DNA of 64,000 bases from Seriola aureovittata (taxonomy: Eukaryota; Chordata; Actinopteri; Carangiformes; Carangidae), in NCBI RefSeq assembly GCF_021018895.1, contig NC_079368.1, forward strand, positions 14,635,856 through 14,699,855, in the 5' to 3' direction. A program made the position numbers and the translations under genes. Below, in pieces: positions 41,567-51,121 of the stretch. Under the pieces are notes generated by a model, which did not search any database, was not told the DNA's origin, and was given only the letters and a program-made list of their open reading frames with translations. Every line of letters begins with the position of its first letter. Position 1 is the first letter of the stretch.

Positions 41567-43232
41567 ATGTCAGTGTTTAGCCTAACTGCAACGCGCACAT
41601 GCTGTGGCGTGTCGCTGAAAATCATAAGACCTTCATTTAACCTGTTAACGAACAATGTACACTCGCTAACAAACGTGGTAAGCATCAACAGAAGAAGCGG
41701 CACCTGCACGCGGAGCAACATCACTAATGTAAGGCGTGTGTTCAGCTCTCAACCACACAACCCAAAGGTAAATTAAACGTCAGTGATTGTTATTTGTATT
41801 GCAGTCAGTTTATCAGCTGCCAGTGCTGAACACTGACTTAGCATTCTTGTTTCCTGGTTGTCTCCGCTGCAGGTACCAGAGGCTGCAACATGGGAGCCAG
41901 TGCCAGACGACCGACTCCCCCCGGTAATGTCCTCAAGACTGGGTGAATATGATTGGGGTTAAGTAGGCTAATGCCCGGCCTTGAAATTCATGTCAGACTT
42001 TAGATAATTAGTTTAAAGCACATCCTGGAAATGCCTGACCTCTGTATTAAACAACAGTTAGGTGCTCATTTGTACATTGAAACAGGTTTTGCTTTCTCTA
42101 ATGATTCCTCATGTTCATGCTGGCCATTAAAATTTCTCTTATGTGCTTTCATTGTAAGTGATGGGGGACAAACACTCAAAATGTATTCAGAGGTTTATCT
42201 GTCACTAATATGAGGCTTCAACATGAGTTAGACAAATCAAGTGGATATCTGCCAGTTACAGACAGCGTTTTGTTGTTGTGCTGTGGCAGAAGATTAGAAA
42301 CACGAATACATATATATATATATATATATATCAATCACACAGGGCTGTCAACACACTTAATTGCATATATTCAAACAGCACAAATAATTAAAAGTCAGAC
42401 ATGGTGGGGTATGAGTCATTACAGGTTTTGGTGATTAGATGTTATTTATGGATTCAATGACTATTTGCAATGGTTCCTTTATAGTTAAAGGCATTTTAAG
42501 TGATAGTGGAAGTGGAAGGACACTGTTACACATAATACTTCTCACCAATACCTCGTATTTTACAGCCTGCACAAATCCCTGCTGACCTGGTGGACAAACT
42601 TGAGCGACTGGCCTTGGTTGATTTCCGAACTAAACAGGGACTGGCCTGTTTGGAGAAAGCCATACGATTTGCAGATCAGCTTCATGTTGTTGACACATCT
42701 GGGACTGAACCAATGGATTCAGTTCTGGAGGACAGGTATGGTCCATACAATTACGGACGGTCTTTTTCATCACAGTTATACCCAAATAGCATAAAACATG
42801 AACAAAAACCACAGTTCAGTTTTAAACCCCTGTGAATCCCATTTTATAAATGTGGTTTTGTTTTATCCATGCTCATTCAGGGCCTTATACCTGAGAGGTG
42901 ATGCAGTGATGGAAGGGGACTGTGCTGAAGAACTGCTTCAGCTCTCCAAAAACACAGTTGAAGAATATTTTGTGGCACCACCAGGTGGGAAAAAATTCTG
43001 AATACAACATTAGTATAGATCTAATGATTGCTTGTACATTATTGAGATGATGGTAAAATAAAGTATTAAAGATACATTTTCATCATGCTTTGTTTGTAAC
43101 TATGAGGATTCTTAACTAATATATATATTTATTTTATTTTGTTTTTCTTTTCATCATTCAGGAAATATTCCTCTACCAAAGAGGGAGGAGAGGACTGCTA
43201 TACTGAAACACTCAGAGCTCTCAGATTTATGA
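41567..43232 (+). CDS. gatc: Glutamyl-tRNA(Gln) amidotransferase subunit C, mitochondrial
   Basis: Small subunit of the GatCAB complex, which converts Glu-tRNA(Gln) to Gln-tRNA(Gln) in mitochondria; subunit C stabilises A and B. Five exons: 41567-41767, 41873-41923, 42566-42735, 42881-42984, 43162-43232, giving 198 aa with matching phases. The N-terminus is basic and Ser/Thr-rich, fitting a mitochondrial targeting peptide. The core has the family signatures [46 protein letters not shown] and [11 protein letters not shown]. The C-tail is longer than in bacteria. The first Met lies in a GC-richer stretch beginning the gene; no in-frame Met lies just upstream. Confidence 0.95.
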
Positions 43233-43289
43233 ATTTGTCCTAAGTAATTTTTTCAGGCTTTTTATATACCTTACTATATCCGTGGTGAG

Positions 43290-43400
43290 AGAGAGAGACA
43301 TGAAAGTTGGGGAGAGAGAGAGAGGGGGGATGACGTGCAGCAAAGGGCCATGGGTCAGACTCAAACCCTCTTCTAGGTGAGTCACTGAGGTGCGCCAATA
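43290..43400. repeat. (GA)n plus tRNA-type SINE fragment in the gatc 3' region
   Basis: A GAGAGA run is followed by GATGACGTGCAGCAAAGGGC and CATGGGTCAGACTCAAACCC, which resembles a B-box-bearing SINE commonly seen in fish (ATGACATGCAGCAAAGGGCC). It lies in the putative gatc 3' UTR. Identification from pattern memory. Confidence 0.45.
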
Positions 43401-43724
43401 TTATTTTTCAATTTGTAAGTATGTGTCAGATATGTCGGCTGGGGACAACACTTGGTCGTTTCACTGCTTATCTGCAGCCATAAACATCTGTCACAGAGCT
43501 TTGTCAGGTATACAGCAGGACCCACATGTTCTGGAACAGGAAAAGGATGTTTATTTTTTTCAGTTTCATGTGACGCCTGTGGTTTGTTTCAGTGTCAGTT
43601 TATAAAAATGCTGAGTCAACAGTGTGTTGGAGCAGAAGGTGTAATGAGGATATTCAATGCAATGGACGTACATACCTTTGATTTGTGATTTCATGTGTCT
43701 TGTTTTCTTCTTTCTTTCTTTTTT

Positions 43725-43730
43725 AATAAA
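43725..43730 (+). terminator. Likely gatc polyadenylation signal
   Basis: AATAAA, repeated a few bases on, about 0.5 kb after the gatc stop codon. The matching place in the duplicated block also carries an AATAAA-like hexamer. Confidence 0.5.
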
Positions 43731-43894
43731 AATAAAAACTTAATATTTTGTCTCTGTATTGTTTCCATAAGTAACAAATGTTTTTAGAAAAGTAAGTGTA
43801 GTTATAATTCATATTATGAAATTGTTATCATTGCACCGTTAAATGTGCCAAAGGTTTGGTGAACCTTAAATATGGGAGCTCAGTATTTATGTTA

Positions 43895-43945
43895 ACCCTT
43901 AGATAGATAGATACTTTATTTATCCCCTAGGGTACTGTTGATATT
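43895..43945. repeat. Short GATAGATACTTTATTTATCC repeat fragment
   Basis: GATAGATACTTTATTTATCCC is the recognisable 3' end of a widespread fish retroelement family. Only a short piece is present, between gatc and the first isg15. Confidence 0.5.
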
Positions 43946-44405
43946 TCTTGCCTTCACAGTATGGTCCAGGTCAATTTTGACCAATTTTGAACTACAGATC
44001 TATTTAGAATGTATAAATAGCCCATCTGACATTAATAAATGGATGATTAATCCTTAATTATTGTTTCAGAGAGAAGGGAGAGTGTATGTTTTAGGTTTTA
44101 CACATCTTTTTTGGAGAAAAACTTCTACTGCACAGTGTGTCTTGCTGCCATAACCTCAGTCACTGAATAAAACTCAGAATAAACAGATTCTAATTTGTTT
44201 ATTTTTAGATATTTTTTTCTACATTGCCGGTGCAGAAGACGCACTGCCTCTGTATGACTTCCGTTCATCATGTGCACCATATATAATCACTCCTACGCTG
44301 TTTTACTCTCACTGTTTTGAGATTCCCCCATGATCCTTCAAGGACCAGCAGGTGCCTGTCTCTGTAGGAACCTGGGCAAATGTGGTGGGAACACAGAAAG
44401 TTCTT

Positions 44406-44441
44406 GTGACAGAGTTCAAGGTCCCCCTTGAACTCTGTCAC
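44406..44441. repeat. Perfect 16-bp inverted repeat with 4-nt loop
   Basis: GTGACAGAGTTCAAGG (44406-44421), loop TCCC, then its exact reverse complement (44426-44441). It lies between gatc and isg15 copy 1 and is not present in the matching part of the second duplicated block. The stem is too short for a typical microRNA precursor; it may come from a small transposable element. Confidence 0.85.
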
Positions 44442-44921
44442 CACTGTCCCATAAAAAATACACACAGATCTGGCATGTACAGTTTCAAGATTCCCTAAAA
44501 CCACCATTTTCCTTGATTTGACCCACAGTGGTGGATCTGAAATCCATTTCAATAGATATGGGTCAAATTCGACCCGGAACAGCCTCAATGTAAAAACATT
44601 TGTAGCACCTGTACAAAAGTATACAATTTTAAAATATTTACATTCTTGTGTATTTTGAGTCACTTTAGGAAAAGTCGTCAAATTTCAGGCTAAAAGAATG
44701 ACATTTAGGGGAACAATCATATAGTCTTGTGTGGGTATCAGGCCGTTTATAGCCTTTCCTTATTAGAAATAGGCTATAGCCATGATTTGTTACATCTGTT
44801 TGTTAAAACTGTATTTATGAGGTAATAAACTCATAGGCTTGCCCTGGGGCAGTATCAATAATGATCATAACATTACAAGCCCTCGTTCCAGCTGACTGAT
44901 GTTAGGAGAATGGAAACCGAA

Positions 44922-44933
44922 AGTTATTACGGC
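44922..44933 (+). promoter_or_regulatory. ISRE of isg15 copy 1
   Basis: GGAAACCGAAAG matches the interferon-stimulated response element core GAAANNGAAA. It lies about 60 bp upstream of a TATA box, the standard layout for genes switched on by ISGF3 or IRF factors. Confidence 0.85.
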
Positions 44934-44992
44934 ATCGAAGGAAAAACGAATCTTACATGAGGGGGCGGGTGTTGATCAGCTGAGGCAGCCTC

Positions 44993-45000
44993 TATATAAA
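44993..45000 (+). promoter_or_regulatory. TATA box of isg15 copy 1
   Basis: TATATAAA, about 115 bp before the end of the untranslated first exon (donor at 45114). The spacing implies transcription starting near 45025. Confidence 0.8.
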
Positions 45001-45229
45001 CTGTGCTGAATTCAGACCTCAGGCACAACTACTGATCACCGCTTATTTAACAGTCGACGACTGAAGACTTGAAGTTTTCCGGAGGAGTTTCTTTTTATGA
45101 TTAGTGTCAAAAGGTAGGAGGCTCTCTTTAATGACGCTGTAGTGAAATATACTGTGATGATTTCAAATTGTTTTTCTACAGTAAACTTATTTTAAAATGT
45201 TTTGAATTGTCTTTCAGACAACTTTCAAC

Positions 45230-45694
45230 ATGGATATAATCATCACAATGCTGAGTGAGACCTACACCCTGACGGTGCAGCCGGGGGACACAGTTGGCTA
45301 CTTGAAAACAGTCATCCAACAGAGACTCGGAGTTCCCCCTTATAAGCAGAGGCTGGTGTTTGTCAACGGCCAGAGGATCGACCTCAGCGAGGACGCACAG
45401 ACAGTCAGCTACTACGGCCTGCAGTCTGGCTCCAGGGTGATGCTGCTGGTGACCGAGCCGGCCACCATCCAGGTGTTCCTGAGGAACGAGAAAGGGAAGT
45501 TGAGCACCTATGATATCAAACCTGACTTGACCGTTGACGAATTCAAGCGCAAGGTCGAGTGCAGAGAGTCGGTGCCGGTGAGCCAGCAGAGGCTGGTTTT
45601 CCAAGGCCGGGAGATGTCCGGCGGTAAACTGTCCGACTACAAAGTCGAAGCTCTGGGCACCATCGACCTGTGTCTCCGTCTGAGAGGAGGCTGA
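45230..45694 (+). CDS. isg15: ISG15 ubiquitin-like modifier, copy 1
   Basis: Interferon-induced ubiquitin-like protein that is conjugated to targets or released from cells in antiviral defence. Single coding exon, 154 aa, with two ubiquitin folds (about residues 1-76 and 79-154) joined by a short TEPAT linker, and a C-terminal LRLRGG conjugation motif. The stop codon follows GG directly, so no tail needs removing. A 5' UTR exon ends at 45113 (AAAAG|GTAGG), followed by a 104-bp intron (45114-45217); the ATG lies 12 nt into exon 2. This UTR-intron plus single-coding-exon plan is typical of ISG15. The coding sequence is identical to copy 2, while promoter, UTR and intron differ. Confidence 0.96.
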   Translation: MDIIITMLSETYTLTVQPGDTVGYLKTVIQQRLGVPPYKQRLVFVNGQRIDLSEDAQTVSYYGLQSGSRVMLLVTEPATIQVFLRNEKGKLSTYDIKPDLTVDEFKRKVECRESVPVSQQRLVFQGREMSGGKLSDYKVEALGTIDLCLRLRGG

Positions 45695-45984
45695 GGACAC
45701 TTTGACACTGTTAATACATTAGAAAGAAATGTGAATTATTTTATTTAATATAAACGGAGACATTTACATTTATTTTTAGAGATAACTATTTTTTTTAAAA
45801 AGCCCAAGCATTCCAATTGATGTTTATATCGTTATTATTTCCAAAACTTATGGTGTTTTATTTGGTCTTAATTCAGTATTTTTTGTAATACAAATATGTC
45901 ACAGCACTGAATGCACTATAATTTTATTGTGATAAATACATGTTGTTATTATGTTAACTGGGTATTGTTATGAATTAATTAATT

Positions 45985-45990
45985 AATAAA
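45985..45990 (+). terminator. Polyadenylation signal of isg15 copy 1
   Basis: AATAAA followed by GTCCCAAATG, about 290 bp after the stop. The same AATAAAGTCCCAAATG phrase follows copy 2. The 3' UTR between is AT-rich with several ATTTA motifs, as in unstable cytokine-type messages. Confidence 0.75.
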
Positions 45991-47246
45991 GTCCCAAATG
46001 TAAATTTACTTCATGTTTCCTGTGCCCTTCTTCAGCTCAGGGGTGGAGCTGTACACATCAGACTGAAACCACTAGGCTGAACAAAAATAAGGCTTACTTT
46101 AAGATTTCATATTTAAAAGTGGCATTGTTTTCAATATTTTACAGACACTTTCTCAATTATGTATTTCAAGGTTTATTACATCATTCAAGATTCTAACAGT
46201 GTTTATAAAACAATGCATTTAATACAAACTACATTTTAATAATGTTCTGTTATTACAAACAGTCATGTTTCCAATATAGAAGCATGTTAAAATGGCTTAA
46301 ACGCATCATACAGGTTTGTTAGGAGTTAATCAGAAGAGCTTGTCTGAAAGATACTCTGTTGTATTATCTCAGTTCTCACTGTTGTGCATTCACAAGCACC
46401 AGTGGACACTTGGTCAGTGCATCATTAAGTCAAGTAAACATGACTTTACTTTTTCTTTTGAATTTGTGTGAAAGAAAAAATAAATGCAGACACTGTTGTG
46501 ACAAAATTACCTCGAGATGTTTCACACAGGGCTTGAAAACAAGGATTTTCCATTGAGGCTCCTGCCAAAACAACTGTGAAACACTAACAACTTGAATTAG
46601 TTAGTCAAATGCAGTAAGAAAACATTTAAGAACAAGTCAGCACGAACTGCAGGCTGTACATATTGTGTAAAGCCTGTTTAATGAGACACTCAAGGAGACA
46701 AAACAGTAGTAATTAATAGTAATGGACATTTTTATTGGGAAAACTCACTCAAAATCCACTGAAAAAAAAAAACCTGCACACATCTGTCACATATGAAGCC
46801 AGAAGCCAGGATGTAAATTCTGACTCATTTCCTGCACCTCCCCTTGTGTTTGTATAAGACAATCAAGAAATAAAAACAACAAAGACATACTCCTCTTCAG
46901 GGGATGCAACAGAGGGCAATTTAATGTCAAATACAAATTATGTTTTAAATGATGTACCTGGGAGCTTTCCTGAGGTTTTCTATATGTATCCGACATCTTA
47001 GCATTTTGGTTGACTTAACTTAGACTGAAGGACAACATAGGGCTAGGTTCTTTCTTTTTTTGATGGAGAGCCAAAATAAAGTGTCGTGTACTGTCCACTC
47101 TCTCTCTTTTTTCAATATGCACAATGCACACGTGCACACACACATACACATACAGTATAAAGAGCCAGACTGGATGAGTGTTTCCCCATTGGCCGTAGTG
47201 CTTTCAAAACAGCCAACAGTTTCTGTCATCAGGGGGAATTTACAGG

Positions 47247-48050
47247 CAGTGTTGCCAACAGTGTTTGGCATGTTACCACCTTTGTCACTTGATTTACCGA
47301 CTTTTCAGACCCATTTAGTGGTTTTCTTTTCTCAACAAAATAAATAAATAAATAAATTAGCGACATATCTAGACTTTTTGGACATACTTACTTTCCGTAG
47401 AAGAGAGCAACCAGGTCTGGAATTGCTCATTAACATGTTGCCTCGTCTTAATGGGCTGCGTTTCAGTCACTATTTCATACTTCTCCCGTTGTCTGAGAAC
47501 AGAAACAGAAAAACATGTAAAAGATAACAGCTTTATTGGAAATGTAGCTTTATTGAAATGTATTATGTGCGAGCACAGAGAGTAGGACAGAAACAGACAA
47601 ACTAAGGGCTGAAACCAGCTGACACTCTGCAGGAAGCAAATAATGACTCATACAATTGTCGTATTACATCATCCAACAACATTCAGGGACCTTAAAAGCA
47701 GACTAGCGACTTTGCATAGATTGTTGTTGTTAAAGCAGTTGCACAAGAGTTTTCAACTTCATCCTCAATTTCACATATTGGCCATACATGGTCAAGCCAT
47801 ATAATTTTCAACCTGTGATTTTCATTCACCTCCTGAATTTATGGCAATAGCTTTCACTATGACATCAGAGCTCACCTGAGGGCCTGCCGCTCACCTGTCC
47901 TGTCCCTGTAACTCAGGCTGCGGCTGACAGGATTTTCAGAATAAAACGACGCATTAACAAACAAAGCTTGACAAGCTGTGGCTAATTTTCCTTATAAATA
48001 ATGTTCACATATTAACGCTTTTGATCCATTCATGGAAAGGAGGAGGGATG
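47247..48050 (-). mobile_element. Probable unclassified transposable element carrying a coding-like exon pair
   Basis: Minus-strand exon A ends at about 47876 (GCCCTCAG|GTGAGCT) and exon B spans 47492-47392 (acceptor TTCTGTTCTCAG, donor AAA|GTAAGT). Their phases join (AG|A) to give an open peptide including SLSYRDRTGERQALRQREK and TRQHVNEQFQTWLLSSTE. I do not recognise the family. The left edge carries CAGTGTTGCCAACAGTG and nearby AGCGACATATCTAG, phrases typical of a dispersed fish repeat, so I take this as transposon-derived. A host gene remnant is the alternative. Exon A start is unclear. Confidence 0.35.
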
Positions 48051-48455
48051 GCATTAAATTGTAAATATTTAGCCCACTAATTTGAAAGAAGATATGTCTT
48101 CTGTAGCCTTGGATTTTATGTATTTGCAGAGGAAGAGGAGTAAAAATCATTTGGTGCAAGGTAAGACAGCAGTCTGACTGTTTTCATATTTATACTGGTT
48201 TGTTATATAATTGGCAGGCTACGCAATAAATGGATGATACATTATCACTATAACAGATTTTAGTGTGGTGATTGGTAGCTGTCAGTCATAACTGATACAG
48301 CTCAAAAAGCAGCAGCTGGATGGATGGCTGGATCACTGGTGTTTACCTGTTGTTGAGTCTGATTTGTTTTCCCCATGAGTGAAAAAATGCCTAATTTCAT
48401 TGTCAGTCCTGCCCTGATTCAGTGTTGTATATTGCAGTCCTACAATTTATGTGCA

Positions 48456-49127
48456 CAGGGCCGCAGGAAGATGTTTTAAGTGGGGGGCGCTATAGTGGGA
48501 GGAGCATTTTACCCCGAACCCATACAAATACAACATAGGCCTACAACAATACTACTACACACACACACACACCAAAAACACAGCAGCAGTAACAACAACA
48601 GCAGCCAGGTCTACAAAAAAGGACTCAGTAATCCTATTGCACAATAATGGGTCAGTCCCAGCCTGACACAGCAGACTCCTCAATGGTGGTGGTGCTAACG
48701 CTGATACTCCAGCGGATGCCTGCGAAAATTTACAACCAAACGAAAATGATGGTGGTGGAGCTGCTCTCCTGCGAAGGCTGGACTTCATTTGTGCTTTCTT
48801 TAGCTGGTGGTTTGCCAAACAAATCTGCAATAATCTTTTCCTCCATTGTGATTTTATCCTTCAATTAGCTATCAAGGCTACAGCAGCCATATGTAAACTT
48901 ACGAACCCTACCTTAGAGATGACATGACTCACCCTACACTGCATCTGATTGGCCAATGATCGTTGCCTTGGTTGGTTGGATTGGTTAGGTTAAGGCATGA
49001 GGAGTGAGAACAGTTAGGGTCAAGGTAAGAAATCATTCTGAGGAGGAGCACACCGGGCCATGTCAACACTTTAAGAACATTATGCTCTCGCCACAAGGGG
49101 CACCTGCAGCACCCCTAGTTCCCGCTG
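48456..49127. mobile_element. Possible non-autonomous hAT-like element
   Basis: Starts CAGGGCCGCAGGAAG... with GGGGGGCGCTATAG, and ends ...GCACCCCTAGTTCCCGCTG, whose reverse complement starts CAGCGGGAACTAGGGGTG, resembling the CAG...GGGG termini of hAT-type elements in fish. The ends are only partly complementary and I see no clear 8-bp target duplication. It lies between the two duplicated units, just before the broken gatc exon. No intact transposase frame. Confidence 0.35.
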
Positions 49128-49418
49128 ATTTCACTGCAAAACAGCAGGAGTTTGGTGAAGCTGCAGGTATTAAGGCCTGGGGGAGTTGGTTTGTTGTCTT
49201 CTTAATGCACTCCTGTTTCTTTGCTTCATGGTATGAATAGTTAACCCTGTAGTCATCAGCAATGATTGACATGAGAATTTGGGCAGTAGAAATTGGTTTA
49301 GCAAGAAAATAATTTTGAATCAATTCTGTGAATCTCGCATAAGGATCATGATCCAACAGGTGCAACAGCTCCTCACAAAATTAGAAGCCCACTGTATGTT
49401 TTCTCCTTGCACATTCAG

Positions 49419-49500
49419 AGCTTTATACGAGAGGGGCAATGCAGTGATGTCTTCGAGGCAAAACCTTGGTCACTTCACTTCACTTGCTTATCTGCAGTGA
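49419..49500 (+). pseudogene. Broken copy of gatc exon 4
   Basis: After an intact-looking acceptor (CACATTCAG), the sequence encodes RALYERGNAVM, matching [11 protein letters not shown] of the functional gatc exon 4 (42881 onward). The match stops at about codon 11, and the sequence then jumps to a counterpart of 43445-43475, deleting the rest of exon 4, intron 4 and exon 5. No exon 1-3 copy is present upstream. It is therefore a non-functional by-product of the tandem duplication that created the second isg15. Confidence 0.85.
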
Positions 49501-50015
49501 AAAATAGATATAATAAACAAGAAAAATAAACAGCAGCTGGTAATTTATATTCATTTTTCATTTTCATTTGACAATCATGGTTCATTTTCCTTTTCAGTTT
49601 CAGTTTCAGTTCATAAAAATGGTGAGTGAGCAGTGTGTTGGGGTGTAGTGAGGATATTCAATGCAATGACAGTAGGTTACATTGTTTTGATATGTTTTGG
49701 CATTATGTTTTCCATATGCCCTGTTTTCATTCTTGTGTTAGCTTTTCTCCCTTTCTGTTTTGTTTCCATAATAAACTAAAAATAGACATCTGATGAAATG
49801 ATTAAGTATTTTCTTATAAGAACGAGACATTCCTGATTTGATCTTACATAACGGTGTCTACTGCTGCTTGTAGTCCAAACTAACATCTATTCATTCTCTG
49901 CCCCACCTGTTTGTTAAAGCTGTATAATGAGTAATAAACCCATAGGCTTGCCCAGTATCAATAATGATCATAACAAAACAAGCCCTCGTTTCAGCTGACT
50001 AATGTTAGGAGAATA

Positions 50016-50026
50016 GAAACCGAAAG
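50016..50026 (+). promoter_or_regulatory. ISRE of isg15 copy 2
   Basis: GAAACCGAAAG, the same ISRE core as copy 1, in the same position relative to the TATA box; only the base before it differs (TAGAAAC against TGGAAAC). The second copy thus keeps its interferon-response element. Confidence 0.85.
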
Positions 50027-50095
50027 TTATTACGGCACCGAAGGAAAAACGAATCTTACATGAGGGGGCGGGTGTTGATCAGCTGAGGCAGCCTG

Positions 50096-50103
50096 TATAT
50101 AAA
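50096..50103 (+). promoter_or_regulatory. TATA box of isg15 copy 2
   Basis: TATATAAA in a conserved position. The following 5' UTR lacks a stretch of roughly 25 bp found in copy 1 (CCGGAGGAGTTTCTTTTTAT region), so the two mRNAs can be told apart by their leaders. Confidence 0.8.
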
Positions 50104-50309
50104 CTGTGCTGAATTCAGACCTTAAGCACAACTACTGATCATCACTTGTTTAACAGTTCCCGACTGAAGACTTGAAGTTTCCTGTGTCAAAAGGTAGGAG
50201 GCTCTCTTTAATGACGCTGTAGTGAAATACACTGTGATGATTGTAAATTGTCTTCCTACAGTAAACTTATTTTAAATTGTTTTGAATTGTCTTTCAGACA
50301 ACTTTCAAC

Positions 50310-50774
50310 ATGGATATAATCATCACAATGCTGAGTGAGACCTACACCCTGACGGTGCAGCCGGGGGACACAGTTGGCTACTTGAAAACAGTCATCCAAC
50401 AGAGACTCGGAGTTCCCCCTTATAAGCAGAGGCTGGTGTTTGTCAACGGCCAGAGGATCGACCTCAGCGAGGACGCACAGACAGTCAGCTACTACGGCCT
50501 GCAGTCTGGCTCCAGGGTGATGCTGCTGGTGACCGAGCCGGCCACCATCCAGGTGTTCCTGAGGAACGAGAAAGGGAAGTTGAGCACCTATGATATCAAA
50601 CCTGACTTGACCGTTGACGAATTCAAGCGCAAGGTCGAGTGCAGAGAGTCGGTGCCGGTGAGCCAGCAGAGGCTGGTTTTCCAAGGCCGGGAGATGTCCG
50701 GCGGTAAACTGTCCGACTACAAAGTCGAAGCTCTGGGCACCATCGACCTGTGTCTCCGTCTGAGAGGAGGCTGA
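50310..50774 (+). CDS. isg15: ISG15 ubiquitin-like modifier, copy 2
   Basis: Second complete isg15, 154 aa, protein and coding DNA identical to copy 1 over 465 nt as far as I can read. Two ubiquitin-like domains and a terminal LRLRGG with no extension. The 5' UTR exon ends at 50193; a 104-bp intron (50194-50297) precedes the coding exon, with several substitutions relative to the copy 1 intron. Its own ISRE and TATA box indicate it is transcribed. It lies tail to tail with pxmp2, about 0.9 kb away. Identity restricted to the coding exon and its immediate edges points to recent gene conversion rather than simple recent duplication. An assembly error is less likely because the flanks differ. 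Confidence 0.96.
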   Translation: MDIIITMLSETYTLTVQPGDTVGYLKTVIQQRLGVPPYKQRLVFVNGQRIDLSEDAQTVSYYGLQSGSRVMLLVTEPATIQVFLRNEKGKLSTYDIKPDLTVDEFKRKVECRESVPVSQQRLVFQGREMSGGKLSDYKVEALGTIDLCLRLRGG

Positions 50775-51115
50775 GGACACTTTGACACTGTTAATACATT
50801 AGGCTGAGGACACTTTCATTCATGGAAAAGATACCATAAAGTTAATATAAATTATTTTATTGTAATTGTGTGAAAACAAAGCAACATGCTTGTTTATTTT
50901 TATTATTTTGAAAAATGTATAATGTATAAGGATTATAATGATAATGTTAAATCAGGACCAATGTCATGTAATTCTTTTAATTTTATTTAAAACGTTTTAT
51001 TTATTTTTTTACTATGTAATTCTGTATTCTGGTAATACAGTTATGATCGTTACAGAGTTTTAAATTGACAAATACAACATGGTGTAAATGTGTTAACTGG
51101 ACACTTTAAAACCAC

Positions 51116-51121
51116 AATAAA
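51116..51121 (+). terminator. Polyadenylation signal of isg15 copy 2
   Basis: AATAAA followed by GTCCCAAATG, as in copy 1, about 340 bp after the stop. The intervening 3' UTR is largely different from that of copy 1 beyond the first 30 bp. Confidence 0.75.

Larger units (their letters stand above)
42870..46560. repeat. Segmental tandem duplication, unit 1 (gatc 3' end to isg15 to pxmp2 flank)
   Basis: This block matches, with gaps, 49405-51590. Shared anchors in order: gatc exon 4 start (CATTCAG + TTATAC...GATGCAGTGATG), CTTATCTGCAG, CAGTGTGTTGG...GAGGATATTCAATGCAATG, the isg15 promoter, CDS and 3' UTR, CTCAGGGGTGGAGCTGTAC, and GTTTGTTAGGA.TTAATCAGAAGAGCT. The isg15 coding part is identical, other parts are clearly diverged, and unit 1 has extra sequence around 43.7-44.8 kb. 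Confidence 0.85.

Noticed and set aside
44406..44441. Hairpin as a microRNA gene
   Set aside because: Sixteen-bp stem and 4-nt loop are too short for a Drosha/Dicer precursor, and flanking sequence does not extend the pairing.
45176..45700. 174-aa open frame antisense to isg15 copy 1, with a near-identical one at 50256-50780 in copy 2
   Set aside because: It exists because the GC-rich coding strand has few antisense stops; it is duplicated only because isg15 is, and it has no splice or promoter support.
48555..48868. Short frames of 91 and 73 aa between the isg15 copies
   Set aside because: Composition is Ser/Ala/Val-rich, frames lie within the presumed hAT-like fragment, and nothing resembles a known domain.
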